From NCBI GenBank assembly GCA_949130495.1, contig OX422214.1, forward strand, positions 5,130,046-5,194,045: a stretch of DNA of 64,000 bases, read 5' to 3'. Positions 45,019 through 57,712 of this stretch are shown one piece after another. The stretch's first letter is position 1. Each line of letters begins with the position of its first letter. A program made the position numbers and the translations under genes. The DNA is from Sambucus nigra (taxonomy: Eukaryota > Streptophyta > Magnoliopsida > Dipsacales > Adoxaceae). Under the pieces are notes generated by a model. It had not been told where the DNA came from. It saw nothing but the letters and a program-made list of their open reading frames with translations, and did no database searches.

Positions 45019-45553
45019 TTTTGTGACAGTTAGTGATACTAAAGGTTGAACGATACAATGAAATGATTGGGGAATTAGTTATGTCGATCAAGATTTAATT
45101 ATTTGTTTATGTATTATAGTCAATTGTTGGTATAACATTTTGTCAATTGTTGGTATAACATTTTGTCAATATTTGATTTTCCCTTTAAGAGAATGAAATA
45201 GTATTTTATTTTGATTGATGAATAAGGTATATTTGAATCTTGTTGTTGTAGTATTTTTTTATTTCTTAAAAGGTGGTGGATAGTCCTATAAATAATATGA
45301 ATTATTTCCAAATTTGACGAATTTAGACTATTTGAAAGAATGTTGTTCACTATTTGTTATTTGTTAAGCAGGGTGGAAAGTTCTATAAACGAAGTAGATT
45401 ATGGCCAATTTTTTTAAAAAAATTACACTTCGTTTTGTTGGGGAGTGATATTTTTGCCGTTTTGCAATTATATACGTTGGAATTTTTTTGTCGTTTTACG
45501 ATTACCCACTTTAGAAATTTTCGTCGTGCCTTCAGGCACGGGCATTCCGCTAG
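45019..45553 (+). other. Helitron 3' region
   Basis: Its last roughly 150 bp match the minus strand of 48243-48390, including TTTTGCAATTAT and the hairpin CGTGCC..GGCACG. It contains a direct repeat 'CAATTGTTGGTATAACATTT' at 45121 and 45144. Confidence 0.65.
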
Positions 45554-45554
45554 T
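45525..45554 (+). terminator. Helitron 3' terminal hairpin and CTAGT end
   Basis: 6-bp stem with a 4-nt loop (CGTGCC TTCA GGCACG) at 45525-45540, then CTAG/T at 45550-45554. In Helitrons this hairpin acts as the signal that ends rolling-circle transfer (family knowledge). Confidence 0.85.
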
Positions 45555-46921
45555 ATATATATATAAACACAAATGACACAACTCAAAATAGCATAAGTTT
45601 TCGACACTCTTATGGCATAATTGTGTCATATGGAAACAAAAGTGAAGGGGTGTGAATTAGTAACTAAAGAATTAAAAACCCAATCACTTGCACATGTTCA
45701 CGGAGTTCTCATTTGATTGCAAAACTTTATCAAATAAGATTTAGCCTTAAGTGACAAGATAAAATGAATTTTATGAACAAATATGCATAATGCATACAAG
45801 CCTAGCATATTAATGATTCTATAAACCAATAAAGTCATGAAAAGATAGCTCATCCAGGATAGAAAGTCATTGTGCAAAATCATTGATAATCCATCCAAAC
45901 TCCCTGAAATATAATATTATTCTTGTATTTTGAATGAATATGTCAATCTAAACAAAATAGGCATTGGCTATATATTTTTATTATAATGTCGCATTTTTTT
46001 GGCCTTTGGATCACGTAATTCTTTTAGGTCCATTGCAAATGGTGGCTTACTTGCAAAGGATAATTTTTCCTTTGGAAGCCCTTCCCCGTGCACTATCATA
46101 TAACATTTTTTATCCCAAAAAAATCTCATGTGCAACAGATATAACATGCAAAAAACCTCCTAAGTCAAAAAATATGTAGATGACTAGATTGGTAGGAGAA
46201 CACCTCACAAAGCTCAAATATACATGTGAAGTTAAAAGTTCAAAAGAGCTCGTGCATGTGTGTGAGAAGGCATATAACAAGTGAATCCATTAAGTAAGTC
46301 AAATTCAAACTGCTCCATGTAACCATGATAAAGGATACATTAAGGATTAAAATTCTTAACTAAAAGTTCTAGTCACATGGAAGAAGATCGATAGGATTCA
46401 AACACAAACATATGCCACGACGGTGTGTAAAATTAAAACACACACACACAAAATAAAATCATTTTGAGTTTTTCAAAAATTTTAACCAACAAAAAAATAA
46501 TTACTCAAAACATAAACAAAAATCATTTGTATTTTTCATTAAGCTCAAATAACTCATAAAAGTAAAATATCAATGATCAACAAAATCTTTTTGTATTTTT
46601 CATTTGATGGAAATAAAAATGAAAAGAATAAAATACAAAAGATAAACTGGTCATAAATCTAGCAAAGCATATATAATGAGGCGAGGACTATAAAATGACA
46701 AACAAACATATAACTAGCATGAATATATAGCATGTAGAACAAATGCTAGTGTATGTAAAACATGCAAGCAATTAGTCATAAGATATAGCAAGTGAAGAGT
46801 CGTGTGCAAGCATGCGAGAACCATAAAAAACTGGAAATTTCAAAAAAATAATATTTTCCATTTTAAAAACTCAAAAAGATCTTAAACGCAATAATTTTAC
46901 GATCCTCGCTCTGATACCATT
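45554..46921 (-). other. SIRE-like interior, right part, with PBS
   Basis: Non-coding. The blocks GGTCC..TGCAAATGGTGGCTTA and GAAGCCCTTCCCCGT (about 46030-46090) match 43290-43350 in the truncated SIRE copy, where they lie downstream of pol. Finding 3' non-coding sequence next to the PBS shows the large internal deletion. PBS at 46908-46919. Confidence 0.6.
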
Positions 46922-48193
46922 TGTTGGAATTTATGCCCCCAATTTTTAATTTCTTCCCTTTCAAATTTTAAATTTCCAAGTGCGGAATGATGGTTCAGCA
47001 ACAAATTTTAAAAAAAAATTCTTTTCAAAATTCACAATTAAAATATTACATTTTAATTTCTTCAAAACTAAAATTAAACTTGAACAAATATGTGAATTTT
47101 TCTTAACTACAAATTTAATTCAATCCAAGTCCTAAAATTTTCCTAGCAATGATTTACTCAAATTTTCAATATAGGCCAAACAAGATTAACACACATTTTA
47201 TGAAATAAAAATTAGTCGACTTGAATTAAATTAATCTAAAATTCACCCAAACTAATTTTGCACCAAATTAAACAAATGTGCGATTTAAACCAATTTTTAT
47301 CTTGATTATCCTAGCATGCATCTATGGTGATTTTTGCAAAGTAAAAAAAACCAATCACACTACGCTGCGATGTATGAGGAAAACACAAATGGAAAAAACC
47401 TCTGACGACCCTGCCTATAAGTCCACTAAGTATGATAATTAAAAATACAAGACAGACGACTTAATTCCTCAACTTGACTCCCTTCAAGCCTTAACACATC
47501 TTCTTATACCGACCTCCACCATGTCGACAGCTCCAGAGTCCACCGGAATCTTGGAATCCACCAATGGGTCTAGGTCACCATCAACCGTCCTTTGTCGGAA
47601 GAGAATGAAACCAAACTCTCCTCTTATTGGGTAGAAAAGGAACCTGGTGCCAAACACTCTCCAAGCAAGATATATATATAAGAACTAGGATTAAACAAAC
47701 ATAGGTGTAAAAATATTGGTTTTTTTCTAAAGATTAAAACATTTTAAATACAAAAACAAAGGAGTGTTTTTATTGGAAGAATTTAGCTCTCAAATCCTTA
47801 GGAATAATGGAAAAATTTCTAAGAAAAAACTTTTTCCCGCACTTCTTAAAATATGACAAAATAAAGTGGGGAAGTGGGTGGCTGAAAAACAAAACTGGCA
47901 AAAAACTGACGAAATTGAAATTTCGTTTGAAGTTCATTCGAACGACATTTCGATCGAGAATTCAGAAAAAATTGAAATCTCGTTCGAACAAGGTCGTTCG
48001 AATGAGCATTCTAATGAGATTTCACGCCATGGTTCTAGAGAATTTCGATACGAACGCGTCGCCGCCAGTTTCGTATTTTTCTGATTTTTTTGGATTTGAT
48101 ATGATTTTTATACAGAAAGGTGTCCAAGAACAAAATATTTAGAACTATGAATTCAAAAAAAAATACTAACACCCAAAATAAATTTCCAAACTC

Positions 48194-48243
<50 letters not shown>

Positions 48244-51200
48244 TAGCGGATACCCGTGCCTGAAGGCACGACAAAATTTTTCAAATTACGTAATCGCGAA
48301 ACGATGAAAATTTCAAAAGTACATAATTGCAAAACAACAAAAATATCGTTCTCAAGCAAAACATATATATATATCGTTCATCAAAAGTAGGGTCGACAAT
48401 TAGACACAATATGATAACATGATCTAAAACTGACTCAAAACTTACACTAAATGTACGTGTTAAAAAATTCTTGCACAAAGTCGTGTCATTTTTGTGTCAA
48501 ATATTAGTATTTTTTTATCATATGTTGCTTTTTACTCATAGATGTAGAAATTATTAACTATTTACTCGTTATTATAGGAAACAAAGACTATTTACTATTA
48601 ACTATTAACTATTTACTCAAATATTAAGACCCAGTGACAAAAACTCATATAGTGTTTGATTAAGTAATATTTCATCTCGGGGGCATACAAAACAAAGATA
48701 TGAATTGGGTAAGTAGGATGTAAAGGAGATGTTTCAAGTTCATCAAAATTAAAAGCTTTTTCTACATCATCTATTATCACAAACATTGTTTTGTTCTCAT
48801 ATTAAAATATAAAAATCAATTTTTTTTTATAGAAAATGTATCACGTGATTAGTTTTTTTCCACCCAACATGTTAAGTCCTTTGATAAGAGTGCCAAACCT
48901 AGAGCCACACATTTTGTACTTTGCTAGAAGAAAAGTATCCTAAAAAAGAGTTCCTATTCTTGAAAGCGTGAGAATATAATTTCTTTGAACCGTCTTTTTC
49001 CTTTTACATTTGGTTAATTTAAATAGGAAAAAATCAACAAAAAGGGATACTACAACATGAGAAAAACTCGTTAGTCTTTACCGAAAATAAAATAAAAATT
49101 AGAAAATGGTGAAAGAAATGAAAAAAATTGATATCATTGTACATTCAAAATGAAAAAAAAAAAGGATTAGGGATTTTCCATTCAAATCCAACTCATGTCC
49201 CAATAAACATACATTATCAAACACCCATTCACAATCATATACGCAATAACATCTGAAGGAATTAGTATACCCATGTACACGAAGAGAAAAAAAACCATTT
49301 ACACTAAGATGAAAATTAGTTATTTATTATATAATGATTGTGCTAAGGACTAAATAGCTAGCAGAAAATTTTACCAAACAAATTATAAGCTCATAATAAA
49401 ATAAAAAAAACAGATATAACACCTACATATTTTTCCATCTCTTATTTTTCCCCTATCTCATCAACCTTTCCTTTGATATATTTTATTCTTTAAAATCTTT
49501 AAAAAATACAGTAGATCAGACAACCCCACTAAAACTAAAAGTTGGATACATATTGTATTCATAAGCATTTATTTACTAGGAAGAAACATATATGTCTTTC
49601 TTTAGTCAGTTTGAAACCCAACATAAATTTCAAAATATATACTTGTCTCCATAAAATCAATGAAGACACATAAATATTTGTCTCTTGATACACCAGTGCA
49701 ATAACAACTCCATCACAACAAAGACCACTGTCAATATGCATTCAATCAACTGTTAAAGACCAACTCAAGATTTTCCCTTTCTTTTTTTATCACAATTTGG
49801 ATAAAAAAACAAAAACTGAAGCGCAACACAATACCAGCATACATCCATGGAGATCCCAAAATCACATAGCAATATTCACCACAGTCTCTCTCATCGTCAT
49901 CCCCCTCCTCTATGTATCACATAGCAGCAATCATAATTTGTTAGACTTCACCGGTGGTGGCAGAAATTGACGCTAAAAATCTGTTGAGGGTAACTATGAT
50001 TTTGTGGCTAGAAAACAGGAGTTGTTAGGACATGTAAAAGTAAAAAAAAAAGAACAACATCACAATAATAAAAAAACTTGCACATAAACGAAACCCACTT
50101 TTTAAAAGAAGTCAGTAAGATTAAGTTGTATTCATATGTTGAGTCTATCTCTCCATCATATGTTGAGTAAGATAAAACTTGAGCATAAACATATTATGAG
50201 TAAGATTAAACCGTATTCTTTAAGGGTATCTCTCCAGCTAAGCCGTTTGATTTTCTCCCTGCCAAAAAAATATAAAATATAAAATATTAATAGTTGAGAT
50301 TAAAAAAGTTACAACTTCGGTTTCAACAAGTGAGGAAAACACGTCACTATTATTTCAAAAAGTTATTTCCTCACTCTTCAACTCATAAAGATTCATATGA
50401 TTATTTACAAAAAGAAAAACCATTTCTTGGAACCCCAAAACCCTCTAACTCGAAACCCTTCAGATAAGACACCAAACCCGCCATCTTTTACCTGTGCGAT
50501 GGAATAACTGCAACAAAACAAAAAAAATATTAGATTTAAAGTGAACCTATTTGAGATCTAAGTAAGAAAAAAACAAAAACAAAAAATATTAGATCTAAAA
50601 AGCAAAAGAGAACGTGTTTGTGAACTGATCTTTCTCCAAAAGAAAACTCGAATCTCATCACCAATCTAAAGAATTAAAGAACTGGAAGATGTATAAAGAA
50701 CTGATAAATAATTTCATCACCAATCTAACATCCTTCCCAATAACATACAAAAATAAACATAGAGCAAAATGAAACCAAAAAGATGCAAATAAATTGAAAA
50801 CGAAAGAAAAAATAACAAACATACAACAACTACAAAAGGAAACCCAAACCTAAAAACCCTCAGAATCGCCAAACCAGCAAGCTTGTATCCGTTCCATGGA
50901 ATAACTGCAACAAAAAGGAGTAGACTCGTGGAGGAAATGTTGGATTTATAGTCCGAAGAGAGCAAAAGTGGGGACTAAAAAATCTCCATATGTTTGTGCT
51001 TTGGAATTAAATGACTGAAGAAAGAGAATAAGAGAAAGAAATGAGAGACGTGATCCTGTATAGATGTGGGGTGAGTGGGTGGTGTGTTGTTAAATTTGGG
51101 AGGTGTGAAAAAGTTGAAATAAATTAAAGACAATGAGCGTAAAAAATTTGAGCGGGATAATGAAATCTTATATGTCATCACAGCCGTTTATTTTTTTTAA

Positions 51201-51260
51201 GAGAATCTCCACCGTTATTGTGCTTTTATATTTTTAGGATTCAAAAACCATTATATCTTA

Positions 51261-51298
<38 letters not shown>

Positions 51299-51525
51299 GC
51301 GTTCATTCCTTTAGGAGACATTGAAATCCACATATTGATGACATGAAACTTGGTAGGAAAATCGGCAAGGATATATTCTTTAATTTTTGGCCGCAACATC
51401 TTCAACATACACTTTTCATAAGCTTGAGAGGATACAACACGAACATTTTATCCTATAATACAAATTATTTTGTCCAGAATTAAGCCAATACTACAAATTG
51501 ACTCGATTGGAAATATATCCTTACA
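46922..51525 (-). repeat. SIRE-like right LTR (5' LTR in element orientation), split by Helitron
   Basis: Parts 46922-48242 and about 51271-51525 match the left LTR in order. The TSD TGATA follows at 51526-51530. Contains TTCGAACGACATTTCGA-type words at 47930-48010. Confidence 0.85.
48243..51270 (-). mobile_element. Second non-autonomous Helitron of the same family
   Basis: On the minus strand its 3' end is the hairpin CGTGCC-TTCA-GGCACG (48255-48270), then GGGTATCCG and CTAG/T (48246-48242). About 150 bp of the 3' end match the first Helitron. The 5' end lies in a TA-rich tract near 51270 (ATAAATAATAAGATATAATGG resembles the first Helitron's 5' end), but the expected TC is not visible, probably lost by microsatellite change. 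No Rep/helicase. Content between is unassigned; minus-strand frames at 50965-50717 and 51181-50975 look like UTR-type sequence with GT/AG sites. Its size (about 3.0 kb) accounts for the length difference between this LTR and the other. Confidence 0.75.
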
Positions 51526-51530
51526 TGATA

Positions 51531-52726
51531 AAATAAAGTCCTGTAGGATTGGACACAGATATAAACTTCTTCCAAAATTTTAACATATATCTTTTAGGTT
51601 AAAACAATTGAAGCAGGAAATGGGAAAGAATATCAAAAAATGGAGTTCTTTGTAAATATCTCCAAACTCAATTATCTTTCTCTTTCTTGTTTCTTATTTT
51701 AAACTACTCCCACCATACACTTATATACTAGTCAACCAAATTAAAAGAAATATATTTGTCTAACATGTGGTTACCCTTTCCAAGAAAATATTCCAAGGGT
51801 CATGATACGTCATGAATATTGCATATTCACGCCCTTTAATTTTATGCATTCTAGCACTTTTACGTTCCTAAATGCCTATACTTATTCTCGTTAGCCAGGC
51901 AACCTTAAATTTGGTATATTTATGCTTTTCAAGGGTTAAATAAATTTTGTAGGTATTGGGACGCTTAAAGTGAGAATTGGTTGCATTTCGGAGAAGTTCC
52001 ATCGTCGGATGCTACTTCAAGGGCCTTTTAGACATTTGACACTTCATCTTTGGCTCAGTAAAATTCCATAGATACATATTCCATCGAGTTAGCATCGCGT
52101 GGCCACAAACTACTCGTAATTTGGATTCTGAATAATCACATTATATTCAATTTCGTTTTGAAGCTTTTCAACCTTTTTATGAACCAAGAGTTGTTAGAAA
52201 CGGGGGACCGGTCAATCAGTCTTGGGACCCCGGTTGATCGATGATTGAAGAATTGGCCTACGAGCAAAGCAGTGACTGGAGACCTGATTGATCGATCAAT
52301 GATCTGCTATTTTTGGTGGTTTCCCTTTTCTATTTCTTTTCTCTTTATTTTCTTTTCCAAATTATTATGTAAGGTGGGTTTTGTTATAATATAATATAGT
52401 TAGTTTTTATTAGATTTTTTAGGTGAGAGAAGAAGGGATTTATGGGTTTAGCTTATCTCTCCTAGGGTTTGGCCCATTTGGGTTGTGTAAGTTACTACTC
52501 ATATTCCCTTCCATTTATATTATTTGCATTTCTTTGTTTAAGATTTGTTTTGTTAATTTCTTTCTTTGTAGTAAGTTGTCTTAATTTATTTACTTTCTTT
52601 CTTTTATCTGTTGCATTTTAATACATGTCTTTAATTATGTTTAGTAGATAATTTATCCTAGGTTGAGATCGACTGAACTCACCTTTGGTTGATGTGTTGC
52701 TTTGCTATGGTGATGGGTTTCATAAG
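51531..52726 (+). repeat. Older repeat DNA: dispersed repeat then Tat/Athila-like LTR (left part)
   Basis: 51531-51690 matches 27310-27460. From about 51780 the sequence has the look of a Tat/Athila-type LTR and includes GATCGATC-type words at 52200-52310. It is interrupted at 52727 by a solo LTR and continues at 56158. The left boundary is not defined. Confidence 0.4.
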
Positions 52727-55700
52727 TGTAATACCCCATGATTTTAATGACTTTTAAAATGGGTTATATTTTAAATTAATGGATTAATTGGATTTTATTA
52801 TAAATTAATTCATTTGGATTTTATCCGAATTGTGGTTGTTAAAATGGATGATTCTGAATATTACTTAAAGATATTTAGGTAATATATGAATGTGATGCTA
52901 TTGATATTGCTGTGAGTTGTTAATTCAGTAATTTAAATTTTTAGTCAGATGCGGTATGGGTCGTGTCGAGACTAATTTGTTAAATTAAAAAGGAAACATA
53001 TTTTTCCATCAACCTTATAGTCATTTTGACTGCGTCGTTGCGTCCGGAAGGGTTGAAATAGTCAAAAAAGTCTATTTGGATGTTGATTTTGGGTCTCGGG
53101 TCATTTGGAAATGAAAAGACAACCCAGAAGGGTATTTTGGTTATTTTTACAAGGGGATGAATAGTGATTTCGGGTTTTGTCTTATTTTAAGTATTTGGAG
53201 ATTAGTTGAACGTGGGTTCATTCATCTCTTCTACACAAAATTGAAAGGTCATCTTCTTAGAGAGAGTGAAAGGTTGCTTGGGAAGAGAAAAGCTTGCTTG
53301 GAAAGGAGGAGAACCAAAGACCAAAGGTCACCACCACCAACCACCACCGGAAGTGATTGGAGAAAGGGAGAACCACCTGTGATATACTACACCAAAGGAT
53401 CAGATCTTCAATAGAGGCAAGTTTTTGATATTTTCAATTTAAGTTTGTATATTGTCCATGTTAGAATAGTTATAAAAAGAGATGATTTTCATGTTTGGAA
53501 GATGAAATGATAGAGTTGTTAATGGATTTTCTGGAAACTAAAAATTATATAGTAATCAAACTCATGTTGTAGGTAGTTATTAATCCACGAAATAATCATA
53601 AATCTGTTGAAGAAATTATGAAAACCATTGATGTGTTCTTGTAGATATTATGTTGATAATTTTCTAGAAAAAGAGGATATAAACATCCTTTTAATTCAAT
53701 CTGTTAATGATTCTAGGATGTTTAGATGATTAGAAATCATTTATATATGTTGATATATCATGTAGTAAGGATTATAAGTCATTTGGGTTGTTAATATGAA
53801 GGTTTGAATGATAAAAAATGGTTAAACGCGTAGTTGAAGAAATGCAGAAAAACTGGGTTGTTACCTGGGTGATCGATCGATCGACCTCCTCAGGATTGTT
53901 AACGTTGTTTCTTTTTAATGTTGGTTATTATCCCAAAACTTTGGTAGGTCTTTGGTGATTGTTAATGGGATATGATGGGACTTAGAGAAGATCAGTAAGC
54001 CCTAGATAAGATTTGAATTGATTTGATTTGGATTTATTTGATTGGAATTATTTTAGTTAAATTGGAAGAAATTTCGGTTGCTAGATTCATGTGTTGGATT
54101 CTAATTTGTATGCTTGAGGATTAAGGATAGGTCCAGTAGGGGAGATTTAATATAATACCTAGGTATCCTTAGGATTACAATTTGAACATCAAGGACTGAG
54201 TTTAAGCTCATTATTGAGGACCGAGTGTAGTACCAGCGCTTAGTGGGATGGCTCCTGGATAGATATGGGAGTTCTGACCAAATTTGGTTGAAAGAGGTGA
54301 TGTGGTTATTCTGGTTGCATATTCAAAGTTGACGGACCTCCACGATCAACAAAGTTAAGTAGTAGTGTATTGGAGGGGTTCCTTGTTTGGATTTCGCTTT
54401 GCGAGATGTTCCGCGCATGAACCTTAACCACGTCGGGAGTGGAGAGATGTTACATGATGCGAGGATGTTGGTTTTGTTGATAAGACTTATAGTGTGAATG
54501 AAACACTATAGACTATGAGTCAGGTGATGATGGTATTCAATCCTAGTTAATAGAAGATGTTTTTATAAGAGATTAGAAACAATCGCTTATAACCCTAATC
54601 AAGCGAGAGTTTAATTCGTGGTAATTCGGGATACATGATGTTATGGACCAGTAGGATTCTAGTGATTTATTAATGAATTTATGTAGAGGAAAAACCTATT
54701 TGAACCTTGGGAATGAGTGAGACTCGGGGATAATTAAATTAAAGATGAAAAGTCATATTATTTTATACGTAGGATTTAAAGAGATATAATGCTACGTATG
54801 GGAATTATCTTAGGGTAATGTGAGTACCTTGTTGATATTATATTATAGGTATGATAATGCCTATTTGATTGATTGATGATTATGTGTATGACATACCTAG
54901 CTTACTTGCTATCGACGGGAGGTTTGTGCGTGACGGAAGTCATATCCTGATGAATCCATGGAATCTTTGATTTATCGCTCAAGAACATAGGTCTATGAAA
55001 GACTTATCGGGGAGTTGATAAGTCCGCTGACTGTGGGAACGTAGGTATGTGCGTGACCCATGGATACGAGAACTATGTTTGCCTCCAATGTTTATGTTGT
55101 TGTTTATGGTTCAAGGAATCCTTACCGAACCTTTAGTCCCCTATTCGGCGACCAGCGATGATGGGACATGATAGCAGAGTAATGCATTGCACCGCAGCTG
55201 TGAATCGGGGTGCCGTATTATATATATATAATGAATTAAATGAATGATTTGATATATTATGGTTAAATCATCTACCGTGTGATAATTGTAGATAACTGTG
55301 AATTGAGAAAAAGAATTGAAATAAGTTAATGAATATTTATTGAAAAGCTTACTTCATATTAATGATAATCTAATCATGTTAATGGGAAATGTATGAGAAT
55401 AATTATCTGACTTATAGTATGGGACATACGGGGTTATGATATAGGATGGAAACTAGTGAGGTGGAACCATTAACTAGGAGGTTAATAGGAGACGTTAAGT
55501 GTGCACTCTAGATGAGAGGTGAGAATAGCAAGTGAGAGTTGGATACTAGCATGTACATAATAAATGCTTTATTGCAATTGTTAAATACTTGCTGTTTTCA
55601 AAATCATTTTCACATCGGGCTCTGACCCGTTTCTTTGCATATTTTCTTTTCTATTGTATCTTCTATATCAGGTGTCCAGCAATAGGGACGCCAACCTTAG

Positions 55701-56152
55701 CGGATTATGATGAGCTATGGAGTATTGATTAGATGCCTATCTTCATTTGATTCAAAGTATTCTCTTAGTTAGGGCATGTCGCCCAAAGGAACTCAATTGT
55801 CTCTTTTATATCTGAGTCATATACTCTTGTACTTGTGTCATTTTAATAAATTTAATATTGTTGGGATTTATGTATTGGATTATTATTTGGGAATGTGTAT
55901 TCCAATGGCATTTAAATTCTTTTGTGTTATCTGTTCAGTTATTTGTAGAATAATATGTGTAGTGTTATTCTTAAACTAAAAATGGGTTTTTGTTGAAATT
56001 AAAATTTGGAAATTTTTTAACACCAGCTTAATTGGGTATTGGGTGAGTTGTAAATGTTTTCTACAGTGATGCTAAGAATGATCCAACTGTATATTCTATT
56101 TTAATTTGGTATGGGACTGGCCACCCGGTATTTAATTAGGCGGGGTGTTACA
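52727..56152 (+). mobile_element. Solo Ty3/gypsy LTR (Tekay-like), second example
   Basis: A 3426-bp LTR starting TGTAATACCCCATGATTTT and ending GGCGGGGTGTTACA. The TSD is ATAAG (52722-52726 and 56153-56157). It has a GATCGATCGATCGA word cluster at 53870-53885 and a TA tract at 55220-55232, positions matching the other gypsy LTRs. No interior. The frame at 53157-53414 is LTR sequence, not a gene. Confidence 0.9.
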
Positions 56153-56157
56153 ATAAG

Positions 56158-56850
56158 TTTATTTCGATTGGGTTGTCCCTGTTATTACGCCTAGGAGATT
56201 TAACGGGGTATATCATGTATGCTCCGTATTTATGACCTTGCGTGTGTAATTTTTGGGGTATTTGTTGATGCTAAAATCACAGTAGGCCTTTATGCGAATT
56301 TAGGGGTGTGACAACTCTTGATTTAATTAATTGATGAAATGAAACTTAATCTTATTAAGTTGTGAACCCATGTAACCATCTATACTAATTAACTCGGGGT
56401 GAGGAATATCTGTCGCAACCTATAATTTTTATTCCTTTTGTTAATCTAGTTTAAACACCCATGCCTAGTTATCTTTTTCTTTTTGTTAACATTTATCTTT
56501 TACACTTTTATTCCGAAAGTATTAAATCGATTAACTTCTAGCAACTTGTCTTTGTGGATTTTCGATACCCGGACTGGTCATTGTACTCCCTTAAAAGAGT
56601 GTAGTCATAGTTTGGGTTTTTGTATTGAGTTGGTGAGCAGAATATCATAAACGACCGGTGTCGGTGATGCGACCCTGCGATAAATCCCATCCCAATCAAG
56701 CCAATATACATCTAAATAATGTTTCTTCGTATAAAAAGACGTCTTATGACACAAGGAGTGGCTAGCAAGAGACATAAATGTTGCAGCAATGTAGGACACA
56801 TTATTTAAGGAAAAATTACTAAGGTTCTCGAGTTGCCAAATGCAATCTTA
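56158..56850 (+). repeat. Tat/Athila-like LTR, right part, and unassigned flank
   Basis: Contains CTTGTCTTTGTGGATTTTCG and ATACCCGGACTGG near 56545-56577, which is characteristic of the end of Tat/Athila LTRs as I know them. Joining 52726 to 56158 gives a continuous sequence. 56600-56850 is unassigned. Confidence 0.4.
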
Positions 56851-57149
56851 CAGTTATGATGTAGTAGGATAATAGTGTAGGTTATGTCATTTTAAAACTT
56901 TAGGGGTGTCCAGCGTTTAAAATCCAACCCTATTATTATGATTCCTCTTACACCACCTCTAAAATTTATGTTATTGCTTTCTGTCCTCGAAGAGTTCTTA
57001 ATAAACTAATTAATCAAATATCGAAAATACAAAAAAAAAGATTTGAACAATTGTTGGAGTCGACTAAATTTTTCACACTTCTAGTTAATGTCAATAGATA
57101 ATATGAACCTCCCAATTTATAAGTTTAAGAATCGTTTCAAAATAATGTT

Positions 57150-57712
57150 TTTCTCTCATTTAATGAATAATAGTTTGAGTTTGAAGAAAATGAGGAAGAA
57201 AATGAACCAACAATATTGTTTAATGATTCTGTAATCCATTCTCATGAATATAAATATCATACCACATTTAATGAATTTCAAATTAATGAAGATGATTGAT
57301 ATGTGGAACTCTAATTTAAAGTCCAACCTAAATTTGATGAATCTGAAATTGCTCAAGAGGATTGTTATGTGGAACTTCCATTTCAAGATAAAGACCACGA
57401 GCTTAAAACTTTCTTCGACGACATTAGTTCAAGGATACAACAAGATGTGTTTGTTAATCGTCTATGAATATTTTTTATTCTTGGTATGAGAACAATGAGA
57501 ATGCTATATGGAGTTTTGCATTGCCCGAGTTTTTCCTGAACAAGTGGTTGACATGGAGGTAGGGCCTATAAGGAAACGTTTGCCACATAACCAAGTTTTG
57601 GATTTTATGATTGGCATTCAAGTTGATGATGATGTTGTACATGGACCAATTGAAGTTGTTGAGATTAATTATATGAAAAAAGAGTTCCAATTAATAATGG
57701 GATGTGATTGAT
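57150..57712 (+). pseudogene. Unrecognised acidic frames in the small LTR remnant
   Basis: The plus-strand frame near 57170-57470 reads FEENEEENEPTILFNDSVIH ... DESEIAQEDCYVELPFQDKD ... and has a stop inside. It contains an imperfect internal duplication (..DMWNS../..VMWNF.. in another frame). The frame at 57508-57711 reads VFPEQVVDMEVGPIRKRLPH ... I do not recognise a family. Position before a PPT suggests the 3' end of an element's coding region. Confidence 0.25.

Larger units (their letters stand above)
34650..45553 (+). mobile_element. Non-autonomous Helitron carrying a captured gene fragment and a SIRE fragment
   Basis: The 5' end is TCATATATATATAATAAGG after a host A (34649). The 3' end is a 16-nt hairpin CGTGCC-TTCA-GGCACG (45525-45540), ten bases before the terminal CTAG, which is followed by a host T (45550-45554). 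These are the canonical Helitron ends (TC...CTRR, insertion between A and T). The 3' end is closely matched by the second Helitron at 48243. No Rep/helicase is visible, so it is non-autonomous. Content in order: CT-rich leader, unassigned sequence, tRNA-like sequence (36711), 325-bp tandem duplication (37098), UCH-related gene fragment (37741-38440), foldback (38570), a second SIRE fragment (about 41340-45018), and the Helitron 3' region (45019-45553). Alternatively the SIRE fragment may itself be captured. Confidence 0.75.
29320..51525 (-). mobile_element. SIRE-like Ty1/copia LTR element lacking pol, with nested insertions
   Basis: Left LTR 29320-33943 and right LTR 46922-51525 both begin TGTTGGAAT and end CCTTACA. 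The TSD is TGATA (29315-29319 and 51526-51530). The PBS on the minus strand (TGGTATCAGAGC) is at 46908-46919, two bases from the right LTR. Without insertions each LTR is about 1.6 kb and the interior about 2.1 kb (33944-34649 plus 45554-46921). The interior has no gag or pol. Its right part resembles the 3' non-coding part of the SIRE fragment at 42360-43860, so this is a deletion derivative that depended on a relative. Insertions: a solo gypsy LTR in the left LTR, a Helitron in the interior, and a Helitron in the right LTR. The site without it is at 27300-27330. Confidence 0.85.

Noticed and set aside
53157..53414. 85-codon frame in the second solo LTR considered as a gene
   Set aside because: Inside LTR sequence; no splice or domain support.
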